Of a stretch of DNA of 64,000 bases, positions 39,530 through 48,286 are shown in pieces (within the stretch, counting starts at the first letter, position 1; each line of letters opens with the position of its first letter). The translations under genes were made by a program, and so were the position numbers. The stretch is taken from the NCBI RefSeq assembly GCF_025643255.1, contig NZ_CP087112.1:1984001-2048000 (forward strand), in the 5' to 3' direction. The notes under the pieces are model-generated. The model had not been told where the DNA came from. It did no database searches and saw nothing but the letters and a program-made list of their open reading frames with translations. The stretch is from Halomonas sp. 7T. GTDB lineage: Bacteria; Pseudomonadota; Gammaproteobacteria; Pseudomonadales; Halomonadaceae.

Positions 39530-40576
39530 CTATTCCGCCGCATCCGAGGCAATGCCGGGCATGCGGCGCTCCAACGCCTGATCAGCCAAATGACGACCTA
39601 AGCGGATCAACTCATTCGCACGGTGGAACTCATACGTACTGCACACGGTTTTGGGTATTTCGATCAAAACATCGGGCGGGTAGCCTGCTACCTTATACTT
39701 CGCTAACGCAGCCTGGGTGATATCAAACGATTCAAGAATCATATCGAGCTTGCCCCACTCGCGCTTACCGCGAAGGTCCACCGTTTCATCATCGTCGCTC
39801 CCATCACCATTACTGCCCCCCAGGCCATCCCATAGGCGGCGCGTGGTAGCGCGCACATCGTCCATCCAGCCGCCAATGTTCGCATCGCGACTCCGCTCTA
39901 ACGCGGTGCGGCTGTCACCACTCTCTTGTTGAGGCAGTAGCTCCTCCAGCGTGACCGGCTGCGGGCTGTGGGCGGTGACGTTTACCGCCACCACGAAATC
40001 CGCCTCATGGGCCGCGAGAATTGGCATCATCGGTAGCGGGTTGAGCAACCCTCCGTCAACTAACACCTGCTCGCCAAGATGCACCGGTGTAATAACACCC
40101 GGCACGGCGATAGAGGCACGGATTGCCTGGAGTAAAGGGCCATTTTGAAACCACACTTCACGCTGACGAACCAGATCCGTCGCTACGGTTGTCACAGGGA
40201 TAGGCAAATCTTCGATCAGCCTATCGCCGACCAGCTCTTCTAGCTTGCTCATCACTTTATTGGCACGCATAGCCCCCATGGGGCTCCAGGTCACATCGAC
40301 CAGCTTGAGCACGTCTAAATAATCCAGGTTGCACACCCACTCCCGGTATTCAGGCAGCTTGCCAGCGGCATAAATACCGCCAATTAACGCCCCCATGGAA
40401 CAGCCGGCAATCGAAATAATCTCGAAGCCTCGCGCTTCCAACGCTTCAATCACGCCAATATGCGCGTACCCCCTAGCCCCTCCGCTACCCAATACCAGTG
40501 CCACCTTATTACCACCCTTCAAGGAGCTGCTTGCCACAGGTGCTTCAATAACATGCGCTACTTTCTTCATCATCAT
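39530..40576 (-). CDS. Patatin-like phospholipase (RssA-like)
   Basis: Serine lipid acyl hydrolase of the patatin family, about 348 residues. Oxyanion-hole GSGGARGYAHIGV, nucleophile elbow GCSMGALIGG (GxSxG) and catalytic aspartate in LVDGGLLNP are all present. The C-terminal 150 residues are an extension with an acidic stretch. The start is uncertain among three consecutive ATGs at 40576-40570, where TTAGGA is well placed for the third, and an ATG at 40594. The start codons lie 28 bases after the alpha/beta hydrolase stop, so the two genes probably form an operon. Confidence 0.85.
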   Translation of the reverse strand: MMMKKVAHVIEAPVASSSLKGGNKVALVLGSGGARGYAHIGVIEALEARGFEIISIAGCSMGALIGGIYAAGKLPEYREWVCNLDYLDVLKLVDVTWSPMGAMRANKVMSKLEELVGDRLIEDLPIPVTTVATDLVRQREVWFQNGPLLQAIRASIAVPGVITPVHLGEQVLVDGGLLNPLPMMPILAAHEADFVVAVNVTAHSPQPVTLEELLPQQESGDSRTALERSRDANIGGWMDDVRATTRRLWDGLGGSNGDGSDDDETVDLRGKREWGKLDMILESFDITQAALAKYKVAGYPPDVLIEIPKTVCSTYEFHRANELIRLGRHLADQALERRMPGIASDAAE

Positions 40577-40604
40577 TTTCCTAACGCGAGCCATCAGGTA
40601 CCCG

Positions 40605-41483
40605 CTACGCTTGCTGACTAATGGTGCTGGCCACGTGGTGAACCGCCTGAGGTTCAAGATGCAGGTGATGGCCCCCTGCCAGCACATGGCGCGTTAAGTT
40701 TGGCACCGCTTGGCGCGCTTTTTCCGCCCAGCTCCGCTCGCCTAAAATGCCCTGCTCCCCTTCTATCAATAGCACCGGTGCTTGAATGTCTGCCAGTAAT
40801 GCCAACACCTGCTGGGGCGTAAAGCGCACCAAAGAAGGTTTTAATAAACGGCTATCGGTACGCATTTGCACATGCCCATCAGCCGTCGCCTGGGTGTTAC
40901 GTTTCACAAGTGGCGTGGCGGTGATGCTATCCAGCGGCGTGACACCACCGGCTACCCGCGCGGCGACCGCACTCTCAACATCAGGATAACGAGGAGGACG
41001 GGAAAGCGGCCGCCTATAGGCCACTAACCCTTTGCGTAGTTGGCTGGCCGTCTCTTCAGCAGGTGTGTTGAGCGCGCCTAAACCGTCTAATAAAATGAGC
41101 TTATCCACCCGCTCGGGCAGTGCCGATGCCACCAAGCACGCCACGGCTGCCCCCATCGAGTGGGCAAGCAACGTTGTCTTTTCGATCGCTAACGATTCCA
41201 GGGCATCCAGCACGTCATGGGTATAGTCCCAGAGTGCATAGTCGTTTCCTGTAGGCGCATGAGCCGAATGCCCGTGACCGCGAAAATCAATCGCCACAAT
41301 GCGAATATCCAGTGCTTTCACCAACAGCGGCGCCAGCCGGCTGAAGCTTGCCGCGTTGTCTAGCCAGCCATGCAGTGCTACCCAGGTAGGCGCCGTGCTA
41401 CGCCCCCAGCTAAGCGCCGCCAGCCGCCCATTCGCCAGGGAAAGCGGTTGTGCAGCCGTACCCACGCCGGTCGATTCATTCAT
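40605..41483 (-). CDS. Alpha/beta hydrolase
   Basis: 292-residue hydrolase of the alpha/beta fold. It has the nucleophile elbow AHSMGAAVACLVA around residue 108, oxyanion region ALHGWLDNAASF, and a catalytic histidine in LAGGHHLHLEPQ near the C terminus. It resembles the serine-hydrolase group found beside patatin genes in related bacteria; the substrate is unknown. Upstream gene of a two-gene operon. Confidence 0.85.
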   Translation of the reverse strand: MNESTGVGTAAQPLSLANGRLAALSWGRSTAPTWVALHGWLDNAASFSRLAPLLVKALDIRIVAIDFRGHGHSAHAPTGNDYALWDYTHDVLDALESLAIEKTTLLAHSMGAAVACLVASALPERVDKLILLDGLGALNTPAEETASQLRKGLVAYRRPLSRPPRYPDVESAVAARVAGGVTPLDSITATPLVKRNTQATADGHVQMRTDSRLLKPSLVRFTPQQVLALLADIQAPVLLIEGEQGILGERSWAEKARQAVPNLTRHVLAGGHHLHLEPQAVHHVASTISQQA

Positions 41484-41661
41484 AAGCAGGTTCTCTTTAA
41501 AGCCGGATAACCAAGCAATGTTATATACGTCAGATGACGCTCTAGGACGTAAACGTTACCATGCTAAACGCAGCGCATCTGCCGCTTTTATACGGCGATC
41601 GCTCGCGTTCTGCTGCTACTTTGTAATGCGCTTAATGATGATAACCAACAGGAAAATGACT

Positions 41662-41754
41662 ATGAAACCACGTCGTGACACCCGTGCTCGCAATCTTGTG
41701 TTCTTGATTACCGTGATCAGTGCATTGATGGTTGGCCTGTGGCTGGCTCGCTAG
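41662..41754 (+). CDS. Small single-helix membrane protein (30 aa)
   Basis: The frame starts with a strongly basic stretch MKPRRDTRARN followed by one hydrophobic helix and a final arginine, the layout of a one-helix inner-membrane peptide with its N terminus in the cytoplasm. AGGA lies about 8 bases upstream of the ATG at 41662; an in-frame ATG at 41656 is a poorer choice. No function can be assigned. Confidence 0.5.
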   Translation: MKPRRDTRARNLVFLITVISALMVGLWLAR

Positions 41755-41833
41755 GCCACGAGCACTCGCTAAGCCAATCGCCCCCCGACGTCCAGCTTTG
41801 AACATCGCTTGCAATTTTTCACCCATGAATAAA

Positions 41834-41853
41834 TACTGTATATAAATACACTA
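41834..41853. promoter_or_regulatory. LexA (SOS) box upstream of umuDC
   Basis: TACTGTATATAAATACACTA matches the gammaproteobacterial LexA operator (CTG-N10-CAG with a TA-rich centre) except that the last half-site reads CAC. It lies 23 bases before the umuD start, where bound LexA would block transcription. Confidence 0.85.
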
Positions 41854-41875
41854 TTTGTTCATGAGGATGCTGACG

Positions 41876-42319
41876 ATGCCGTCTCAACCCACTACTGTTG
41901 CGACAGCCCAGCCGTTAACCTCTCAGCCGCTGCCATTTCCAACGTTATACGGCCGCGCTGGGTTTAGCGGCTTCCCTTCGCCCGCTCAGGATTACGAACC
42001 GCGCACGCTCGATCTCAACGAACGGCTGATCAAGCATCCTACCCATACGTTTTACCTCACCGCCACGGGTGACAGCATGGAAGGCTGGGGGATATTCGAC
42101 GGTGACTTGCTAGTGGTAGATCGCAGCATACCGCCCCGCTTAGGGCATATCCTGGTCGCCATGTTGGAAGAGGAAGTGCTGATCAAGCGTTATGCGCTCT
42201 ATCAAGGCACGCCACACCTTTGCTCGGCACACCCTCACTACCCGCCATTGCCGCTAGAAGAGACAAATTGCCAGCTATGGGGCGTGGTGCGCGCCGTCAT
42301 CCACGAGTATCTGCCATGA
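41876..42319 (+). CDS. umuD: UmuD-like DNA polymerase V protease subunit
   Basis: Self-cleaving S24 peptidase of about 147 residues that activates DNA polymerase V after RecA-stimulated cleavage. The nucleophile serine is in ATGDSMEGWGI and the general-base lysine in EVLIKRYAL. The cleavage-site region reads FSGFPSPAQDY, so Ser-Gly replaces the Cys-Gly of E. coli UmuD. The ATG at 41876 has GAGGA about 8 bases upstream. It overlaps umuC by 4 bases (ATGA) and is preceded by a LexA box. Confidence 0.92.
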   Translation: MPSQPTTVATAQPLTSQPLPFPTLYGRAGFSGFPSPAQDYEPRTLDLNERLIKHPTHTFYLTATGDSMEGWGIFDGDLLVVDRSIPPRLGHILVAMLEEEVLIKRYALYQGTPHLCSAHPHYPPLPLEETNCQLWGVVRAVIHEYLP

Positions 42320-43662
42320 TTGGCCTGGTTGACGCCAATAACTTTTATGTTTCCTGCGAGCGTGTATTTAATCCTGCGCTTGAAGGCAAACCCGTTGGCG
42401 TAATGTCAAACAACGACGGCTGTGTGATTGCCCGCTCGGCCGAAATGAAAGCGATGGAAATCCCCATGGGTACTCCCTCCTTCAAGCTGGAAGGCTTGCG
42501 CCGACGAGGAGCGATTCACCTGTTGTCATCTAACTACGAGCTGTATGGCGACATGTCCGCACGTCTTACCCAGCTACTGCAAGATGCTTGCCCAGAGGTC
42601 GCGCCTTACTCTATTGATGAAATGTTTATCTATCTAGACGGCTTCAGCGACGCACAATGCCAAACGCTTGGGGAAGCCATGCGCCGCCGTATTCGCCGCT
42701 ATTTAGGGCTTCCCGTATGCGTCGGACTGGCACCTACCCATACGCTCGCCAAGCTCGCTAATCACGTTGCCAAAAAGCAGCCTTACTACCAAGGGGTTTG
42801 CCTACTCACGGCCAATAGCCCAACCACTACGGCGCTGCTGAAACAGCTGCCGGTGAATGAGGTATGGGGTGTCGGCAGACGTATAGCAGAACGGCTCGCG
42901 GTAAGTGGCATTCGCACGGCATGGCAGTTACGGGAGTGCGACCCAAAGCAACTTCGCAAACGATTTTCAGTGGTACTGGCCCGTACAGCGATCGAGCTAC
43001 GCGGCACCCCCTGTTTGGAAATGAACGCACTAGAAGAGCCGCGTCAGCGTATTATGACATCGCGCTCATTTGGACAGGCCACCGGCATCAAAGCGGAACT
43101 GCACGCAGCCCTGCGCCGCCATGCCCAGCGTAGTGCTGAAAAGTTGCGCCAGCAAAAAAGCCTTACCCGCGCTGTGTTGCTGTTTCTAAACACCAACCGC
43201 CACCGCAAAGACCAGCCTCAACTTTCGCCCAGCGCGATGATTCCCCTAGCATCACCAAGCGACGATACCCGCGTTATTTTAGAGGCCGTACGCGAGGGGC
43301 TTGAGCAGATGTATCGGCCGGGGTTTCAGTTCATGAAAGCCGGCGTCATGTTGTTGGATTTAGTGGATGCGCAGCAGTATCAACTTTCACTGTTGCAGAC
43401 TCCCACCAAGGCGCATCCGCACTTGATGAATACCGTTGACGCTATTAATCAGCGCATGGGGCAAGGCACGATTCGTTTTGGTATGACAGCGGCAAAAGCA
43501 CCGTGGCAGTTGCGCTGCGCGCATCGTTCTCAGCGCTACACCACGTGCTGGGAGGAGTTAATGGAGGCAGGCACTCACCCCGGCGCGATTGCCGCCGCCA
43601 GGGTGAAGCGTGAACAGCAGCGGTTAGCGCAAGCGCACCGCTTGGCGCAGCCGCGGGCTTAA
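42316..43662 (+). CDS. umuC: DNA polymerase V catalytic subunit UmuC
   Basis: Y-family translesion polymerase, 448 residues. Active-site motifs are DANNFYVSCERVF at the N terminus and SIDEMFIYLDGF near residue 100, then the helix-hairpin-helix region VWGVGRRIAERL, the little-finger domain (FGQATG) and a C-terminal DUF4113-like region with WQLRCAHRSQRYTTCWEEL. The start overlaps the umuD stop. Its last 39 bases overlap the 3' end of the convergent transporter gene. Confidence 0.95.
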   Translation: MIGLVDANNFYVSCERVFNPALEGKPVGVMSNNDGCVIARSAEMKAMEIPMGTPSFKLEGLRRRGAIHLLSSNYELYGDMSARLTQLLQDACPEVAPYSIDEMFIYLDGFSDAQCQTLGEAMRRRIRRYLGLPVCVGLAPTHTLAKLANHVAKKQPYYQGVCLLTANSPTTTALLKQLPVNEVWGVGRRIAERLAVSGIRTAWQLRECDPKQLRKRFSVVLARTAIELRGTPCLEMNALEEPRQRIMTSRSFGQATGIKAELHAALRRHAQRSAEKLRQQKSLTRAVLLFLNTNRHRKDQPQLSPSAMIPLASPSDDTRVILEAVREGLEQMYRPGFQFMKAGVMLLDLVDAQQYQLSLLQTPTKAHPHLMNTVDAINQRMGQGTIRFGMTAAKAPWQLRCAHRSQRYTTCWEELMEAGTHPGAIAAARVKREQQRLAQAHRLAQPRA

Positions 43663-45087
43663 CGCCTCGCCGGCTAGCGCAAATATTACTAAGATCGCCA
43701 GTAGTATCGGCCAGTGAGCAGCAAACGACACTGGGTAAAGGCCCAGCGCGTCGACAAAAATAACCAAAATACCTAGCGGACTGACGTAACGCACCATGGC
43801 GAGCCAAAGTGCATAAGGCAAAGGCGCAAGGCCCAGCTCGTCGCGGAAGGTTTCGCTTTTCAGCACAAACCCTGCCAGCAGCACCATACCTAGGCCACCC
43901 AGTGGCATCATCCAGCGCGAGGTCAGGTAATCCAACCAATCAAAGAAGTTTTTACCTGCTACTGTCCAGTCGGCCCCGACGTTAAACGACAGCATTGCCA
44001 GCGTGCTGATCAGCCATAGCACGATACCCGTCGCCCAAGAGGCAGACTTGCGATTCATACCTTTGTTGTCGCATAACCACGACACCGTGGCTTCCACCAT
44101 CGAAATAGATGAGGTCAGCGCCGCCATTGAGAGCATCAAGAAAAACAGAATGCCAAATAGCGTGCCCATTGGCATCGCCTGGAAGGCCAGCGGCAGGCTC
44201 ATAAAGATCAGCCCCGGCCCTTCACCGGGGTTCATGCCATTGGCAAAAATCACCGGAAAAATCGCTAACCCCGCCATCAGAGCCACGACGGTATCAGCAA
44301 TGGCCACGCTTACCGTGGTACGCCCAATCGAAGCACCTTTAGGCAAGTAGCTGCCGTAGGTCAGAATCGCGCCGGAAGCCAACGACAAGGTGAAAAAGGC
44401 GTGGCCCAACGCCGCCAACATGCCTTCACTGGAGAGACTTCCGGCGTTAAACGAGAACAAAAAGCTCACGGCTTCGCCGAACCCACCGGAAAACACGCCG
44501 AACACAATCAGCAGCACAAGCATGAGCACTAGCCCAGGCATCATCCAGCTGACATTTTTCTCGATGCCTTCCTGAACGCCTTTACCCACAATCACCATCG
44601 TGAGCACCGTCACCAGCGTGCTCCAGCCACCCAAAATGAACGGGTTGGCATTATTGGCCCCGAAGACCGCCGCCATATCATCAACGCTGCCGCCCGCCAG
44701 ACCACCGGTGAGCATTTTCCATAAATAGGAGAATGACCAGCCTGCGACCACGACATAAAACGACAGAATCATAAAACCGCACAGCATCGCCATCCAACCA
44801 ATCAGCGACCAGACAGACGCGCGGCCAGACTCATTAACAACACGCCGTATTGCGTCAATCGGGCTGCCGCGACCACGGCGACCAAAGGCAATCTCGGTCA
44901 TCATCACCGGTACGCCGACGGCTAAAATGCACGCCAGATAGACCAGTACGAAGGCCCCGCCGCCATACTCCCCGGTGATATAAGGGAACTTCCAAATATT
45001 GCCAAGCCCCACCGCCGACCCGGTGGCTGCCAACATAAAGCCCCAGCGGCCTAGCCACTGGATGCGAGGTTGCTCAGTAGACGCCAT
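43624..45087 (-). CDS. Sodium-dependent transporter (NSS/SNF family)
   Basis: Sodium-coupled symporter of the neurotransmitter:sodium symporter family, about 487 residues and 11-12 helices. Diagnostic segments: GSAVGLGNIWKFPYITGEYGGGAFVLVYL in helix 1 (read in two parts, residues 19-47) and the region VPVMMTEIAFGRRGRG. Bacterial homologues import amino acids such as leucine, tyrosine or tryptophan; the substrate here is unknown. The ATG at 45087 has GGAAGGA directly upstream; the frame continues to 45291 without family resemblance. The 3' end overlaps umuC. Confidence 0.92.
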   Translation of the reverse strand: MASTEQPRIQWLGRWGFMLAATGSAVGLGNIWKFPYITGEYGGGAFVLVYLACILAVGVPVMMTEIAFGRRGRGSPIDAIRRVVNESGRASVWSLIGWMAMLCGFMILSFYVVVAGWSFSYLWKMLTGGLAGGSVDDMAAVFGANNANPFILGGWSTLVTVLTMVIVGKGVQEGIEKNVSWMMPGLVLMLVLLIVFGVFSGGFGEAVSFLFSFNAGSLSSEGMLAALGHAFFTLSLASGAILTYGSYLPKGASIGRTTVSVAIADTVVALMAGLAIFPVIFANGMNPGEGPGLIFMSLPLAFQAMPMGTLFGILFFLMLSMAALTSSISMVEATVSWLCDNKGMNRKSASWATGIVLWLISTLAMLSFNVGADWTVAGKNFFDWLDYLTSRWMMPLGGLGMVLLAGFVLKSETFRDELGLAPLPYALWLAMVRYVSPLGILVIFVDALGLYPVSFAAHWPILLAILVIFALAGEALSPRLRQAVRLR

Positions 45088-45176
45088 GTCCTTCCACCCT
45101 ATTTGAAAAAAGGCGCCTATCCTAGAGGATTTTTTATCTAAAGCCCAAGCCTCTGTTACCACGAGACGCCTACCAA

Positions 45177-46400
45177 TTAGGCTACCTGGAGTGCTTTTGC
45201 TTCTGCATCTAGCCGCTGGGCAGTTTGATCCACCTTTCTTAACCACATCAAGAGCAGCGCCCCTAGCGCAACAAAGCCGCCTGCCAACCACAGTCCCAAC
45301 GAGTAATTACCTGACGCCTCTGCCAGCATACCGGTAAGCGCGGGAGCAAAAATTTGCGCAGCCCCATAAGCCAGCGTCATTTGCCCCATTAACTTGGCAG
45401 GACTAGAAGGGTAGAGCCTACCCGCCATCGTGAGCACTAAACTCACGCAGCCCAAAAAGGTACCGCCATAAAGCACCGCGCTTAGCAGTACCCCAGGCAG
45501 GCTGGAGGTCATGGCAGGCAGCACAATGCCCACCACCTGTATCCACATCGCCACGCTTAACGCCCCCAAATAACCGATGCGCCGCGCCACTAAATCCCAC
45601 AGCATTACCGCAGGCGCCGCCGCCAGCCCAACCAACGCAAACGCCCAATTACCCGCGCCCGCCAGCAACGGCTCGCGCTCGACAATCGTGACAATAAAGG
45701 TAGCGCTAATCACATAACCGTAACCGGCGCAAAAATAGGCCGGCAGCATCAGCCGCATAAAGGTACGCGAGGGAGGATGGGCAGGCGCTTCATGAGACGC
45801 ACCTGCACCAGGCAGCGGCTTCACCGGGCGGGGCAGCCAGCGCCAAGCAGGCACCAGTAGCACCGCCCCCAGAACGCTAAACCCCCACCACTGCGCCTGC
45901 CAGTTTAACGACAGTTTCAGCATCAGCTCGACCGCCAACGCCGCCACCACAATACCAATGCCGACCCCTGCAAAGTGAATACCCAGCTCGCCACGCTGCT
46001 GGTGTTGAATCAACCAATGAAGAATTAACCCCGAGGCCAGTAGCATCGAGCCACTGCTGGAAAGCCCGGCAAAAAAGCGCAGCCCCGCCCATAGCCAGAA
46101 GTGTTCAGTTAATGCCATTCCCGCGGTGGTCAGCACCGCTAAGATCAAACCGATTCTGAACAGCGTATCTTTCAGATGAATACTACGAATAGAGGCAGCC
46201 AAGACCGCCCCCAGCATATAGCCTGCGTAGTTTAGCGCCGCTAACCAGCCACCATCAGCATCACCTATCCAACTCTGCTGCTGCATCACAGGGAGTAAAG
46301 GCGTGTAAGCAAAGCGGGCAACGCCGATACACAGAATTTGGCTAAAAACACCCGCCAATAGCACTTTAAAGCGCTGCGCGCGCAGGCTAACCGTCGGCAT
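45177..46400 (-). CDS. MFS transporter, YbfB/YjiJ family
   Basis: 407-residue major-facilitator protein with about 12 helices, of the YbfB/YjiJ type (GVARFAYTPLLPVMQQQSWIG near the N terminus, then DGGWLAALNYAGYMLGA). Family substrates are poorly known; some are linked to sugar or organic-anion transport. GAGAGAG lies upstream of the ATG. It precedes the NSS gene on the same strand with 89 bases between. Confidence 0.85.
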   Translation of the reverse strand: MPTVSLRAQRFKVLLAGVFSQILCIGVARFAYTPLLPVMQQQSWIGDADGGWLAALNYAGYMLGAVLAASIRSIHLKDTLFRIGLILAVLTTAGMALTEHFWLWAGLRFFAGLSSSGSMLLASGLILHWLIQHQQRGELGIHFAGVGIGIVVAALAVELMLKLSLNWQAQWWGFSVLGAVLLVPAWRWLPRPVKPLPGAGASHEAPAHPPSRTFMRLMLPAYFCAGYGYVISATFIVTIVEREPLLAGAGNWAFALVGLAAAPAVMLWDLVARRIGYLGALSVAMWIQVVGIVLPAMTSSLPGVLLSAVLYGGTFLGCVSLVLTMAGRLYPSSPAKLMGQMTLAYGAAQIFAPALTGMLAEASGNYSLGLWLAGGFVALGALLLMWLRKVDQTAQRLDAEAKALQVA

Positions 46401-46586
46401 ATATGCTCTCTCTTTGTAATAACAACTGTGATGGGTAAGGCACTAATGAATAGCTGGCTATCTTCTATAATACGCGGAAAGTAGCGCTGCACCATCGGCT
46501 AAACGTGGCATGTTGATCAGCGCATCCAAGCCAATAATCTGGCAGACTAAGGCGTGATGACCACCACTGATACGGAGAGTGCTTAC

Positions 46587-47918
46587 ATGAGCAATAGCGC
46601 CAAACCCTGGACACAGCCCATGCCAGACGCGCAGTTCAACTTAATGCGCGATATTCTTGCCGCCCCTAGTCCGGTCGGTCTGGAAGGCGCCATGACCTAC
46701 GGCGTTCTGAAGCCTTACTTTGAAAGCTTCGCGCCGAGCGACTGGCATCTGCATCAATTTAAAGGCAATGCGGGTGTCGTGCTGGACACCCACCCTGGCC
46801 GCGATGACATGTTTACAGTGATGATCATCGGCCACGCGGATAAAATCCGCATGCAGGTTCGTTCGATTGGTGAAGACGGCAAGATATGGATCAATACCGA
46901 CTCCTTCCTGCCGACGGTACTGATTGGCCATGAAGTGAAGCTGTTTAGCGAAGACCCCGACGCCCCCGGCAGCTACCGCTGCATCCAAGGCGGCACAGTA
47001 GAAGCCCTGGGCGCTATTCACTTTTCTGACCCCGCCCAGCGCGATGGCAGCAAAGGCATCAAAAAAGAGCAGATCTACTTAGACCTGCAGATTCACGGCG
47101 AAAATAAAAAGCAGCAGGTGCTAAACCTCGGCGTTCGCCCGGGTGATTCGATTATTTTCGACCGGCCTATTCGTCCTGGCTTTAGCCCAAACACCTTTTA
47201 CGGTGCTTACCTGGATAATGGCTTAGGCTGCTTTGTTACCGCAGAAGTGGCGAAGTTAATCGCCGAATCAGGCGGCACCAAAAAAGTACGCGTACTGTTT
47301 GCCATTGCCAGCTACGAAGAGATTGGCCGTTTCGGCAGCCGCGTGATGGCAGGTGAACTCAAGCCAGACGCACTGATTGGCGTCGACGTTAACCACGACT
47401 ACGTAGCCGCCCCCGGTATTGGCGACAAGCGGATGCAGCCGCTGGAAATGGGTAAAGGCTTCACCATGGCGGTCGGTTCTATTGCTAGCGAACAGCTCAA
47501 CCGCATCATTGCCAGCGCCGCCAAAGAGCAGGATATTCCCCTGCAGCGGGATATCGTCGGCGTGGATACCGGTACTGACGGCATGGCGGGCGTACTCGCT
47601 TCTATTGATAGCGCGGCCACCTCCATCGGTTTTCCGATCCGCAACATGCACACCATCTCTGAAACCGGCAACACCCAGGATGTGCTCGCAGCGATTCATG
47701 CACTGACTCACACGCTCAAAGCACTGGATGCGCTGCCTGATTTACAGCGGGAATTTCTAGACAATCACCCACGGCTTGATCAGGCCAACCCACTTACTCA
47801 CCAAGGCAGTGATAAGCCTGAAAGTGACAAGCCTGACAGCAACAAATCTGAAAGCGATACGCCTCCTAACAGCGCAGACAAAAAACACACAAAGTCTAAA
47901 AAAACAAAGAAGAAGTAG
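46587..47918 (+). CDS. M42-like metallo-aminopeptidase with Lys/Ser-rich tail
   Basis: 443 residues of the M42/M20 clan. Metal and catalytic residues appear in order: histidine in MIIGHADKI, aspartate in AYLDNGLGCF, glutamates in ASYEEIGRFG, aspartate in GVDVNHDYVA and histidine in RNMHTISETGNTQD. A PDZ-like dimerisation segment lies between the first two. The last 35 or so residues are low complexity, with repeated SDKP/ESD units and a poly-lysine end unusual for the family. The ATG at 46587 has ACGGAG upstream. The gene is convergent with the small RNA at 47922, whose terminator abuts its stop. Confidence 0.85.
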   Translation: MSNSAKPWTQPMPDAQFNLMRDILAAPSPVGLEGAMTYGVLKPYFESFAPSDWHLHQFKGNAGVVLDTHPGRDDMFTVMIIGHADKIRMQVRSIGEDGKIWINTDSFLPTVLIGHEVKLFSEDPDAPGSYRCIQGGTVEALGAIHFSDPAQRDGSKGIKKEQIYLDLQIHGENKKQQVLNLGVRPGDSIIFDRPIRPGFSPNTFYGAYLDNGLGCFVTAEVAKLIAESGGTKKVRVLFAIASYEEIGRFGSRVMAGELKPDALIGVDVNHDYVAAPGIGDKRMQPLEMGKGFTMAVGSIASEQLNRIIASAAKEQDIPLQRDIVGVDTGTDGMAGVLASIDSAATSIGFPIRNMHTISETGNTQDVLAAIHALTHTLKALDALPDLQREFLDNHPRLDQANPLTHQGSDKPESDKPDSNKSESDTPPNSADKKHTKSKKTKKK

Positions 47919-47921
47919 CGT

Positions 47922-48080
47922 AAAAAAACCCCGGCCATTTCTGGCCGGGGTAGTAGAATTTCCTCCGTAATCCTTCTTCATGAACGTCCTGTTCATGCAT
48001 CCCTGGTTTAACAAGCTTTCCTTGCTTAGTCTTGCTCCTGAGCACCGCTCCTTGTGTTGCTACTCACCATGAACCTTCAA
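47922..48080 (-). ncRNA. CsrB/RsmZ-type CsrA-sequestering small RNA, copy 1
   Basis: On the minus strand this region reads as an untranslated RNA with seven or eight GGA motifs: AAGGAGC, CAGGAGC, CAAGGAAAG, AGGGATG, ACAGGACG, AAGGATT and CGGAGGAA. Several sit in hairpin loops, for example ATGAAC-AGGAC-GTTCAT, AAGC-AAGGAAA-GCTT and GCTC-AG-GAGC. It ends in a strong terminator (stem CCCCGGCCA/TGGCCGGGG, then seven T) at 47922-47950. This layout is that of RNAs that titrate the translational regulator CsrA/RsmA. The 5' end is estimated. No GacA box of consensus quality was found upstream. Confidence 0.8.
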
Positions 48081-48286
48081 TATGTCAAAAACATTAATCT
48101 AGGATAACAAACCCTATATTTTTATGATTTTGCCGTGTGCCCGCAAACTGTCCGTTAGCCTGTTTACAAACATGGCGAATAACCAGATGGCTGCTTATAC
48201 TTTTAACGCATCAATCACTACCGATGCTGTTCGACACGGAGGTTACCACGCCTGAACCCATCAACCCCTCGCGTTAGGAGGTCAGC

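Noticed and set aside
45130..45185. tRNA-like stretch on the minus strand after the MFS gene (TAGCCTAATTGGTAGGCG)
   Set aside because: Resembles a D-arm only; no T arm, no closed acceptor stem and it overlaps a coding end, so it is treated as chance.
48161..48172. TGTTTACAAACA dyad as a GacA box for small RNA copy 1
   Set aside because: Spacing and half-site sequence do not fit TGTAAG-N6-CTTACA; too weak to call.
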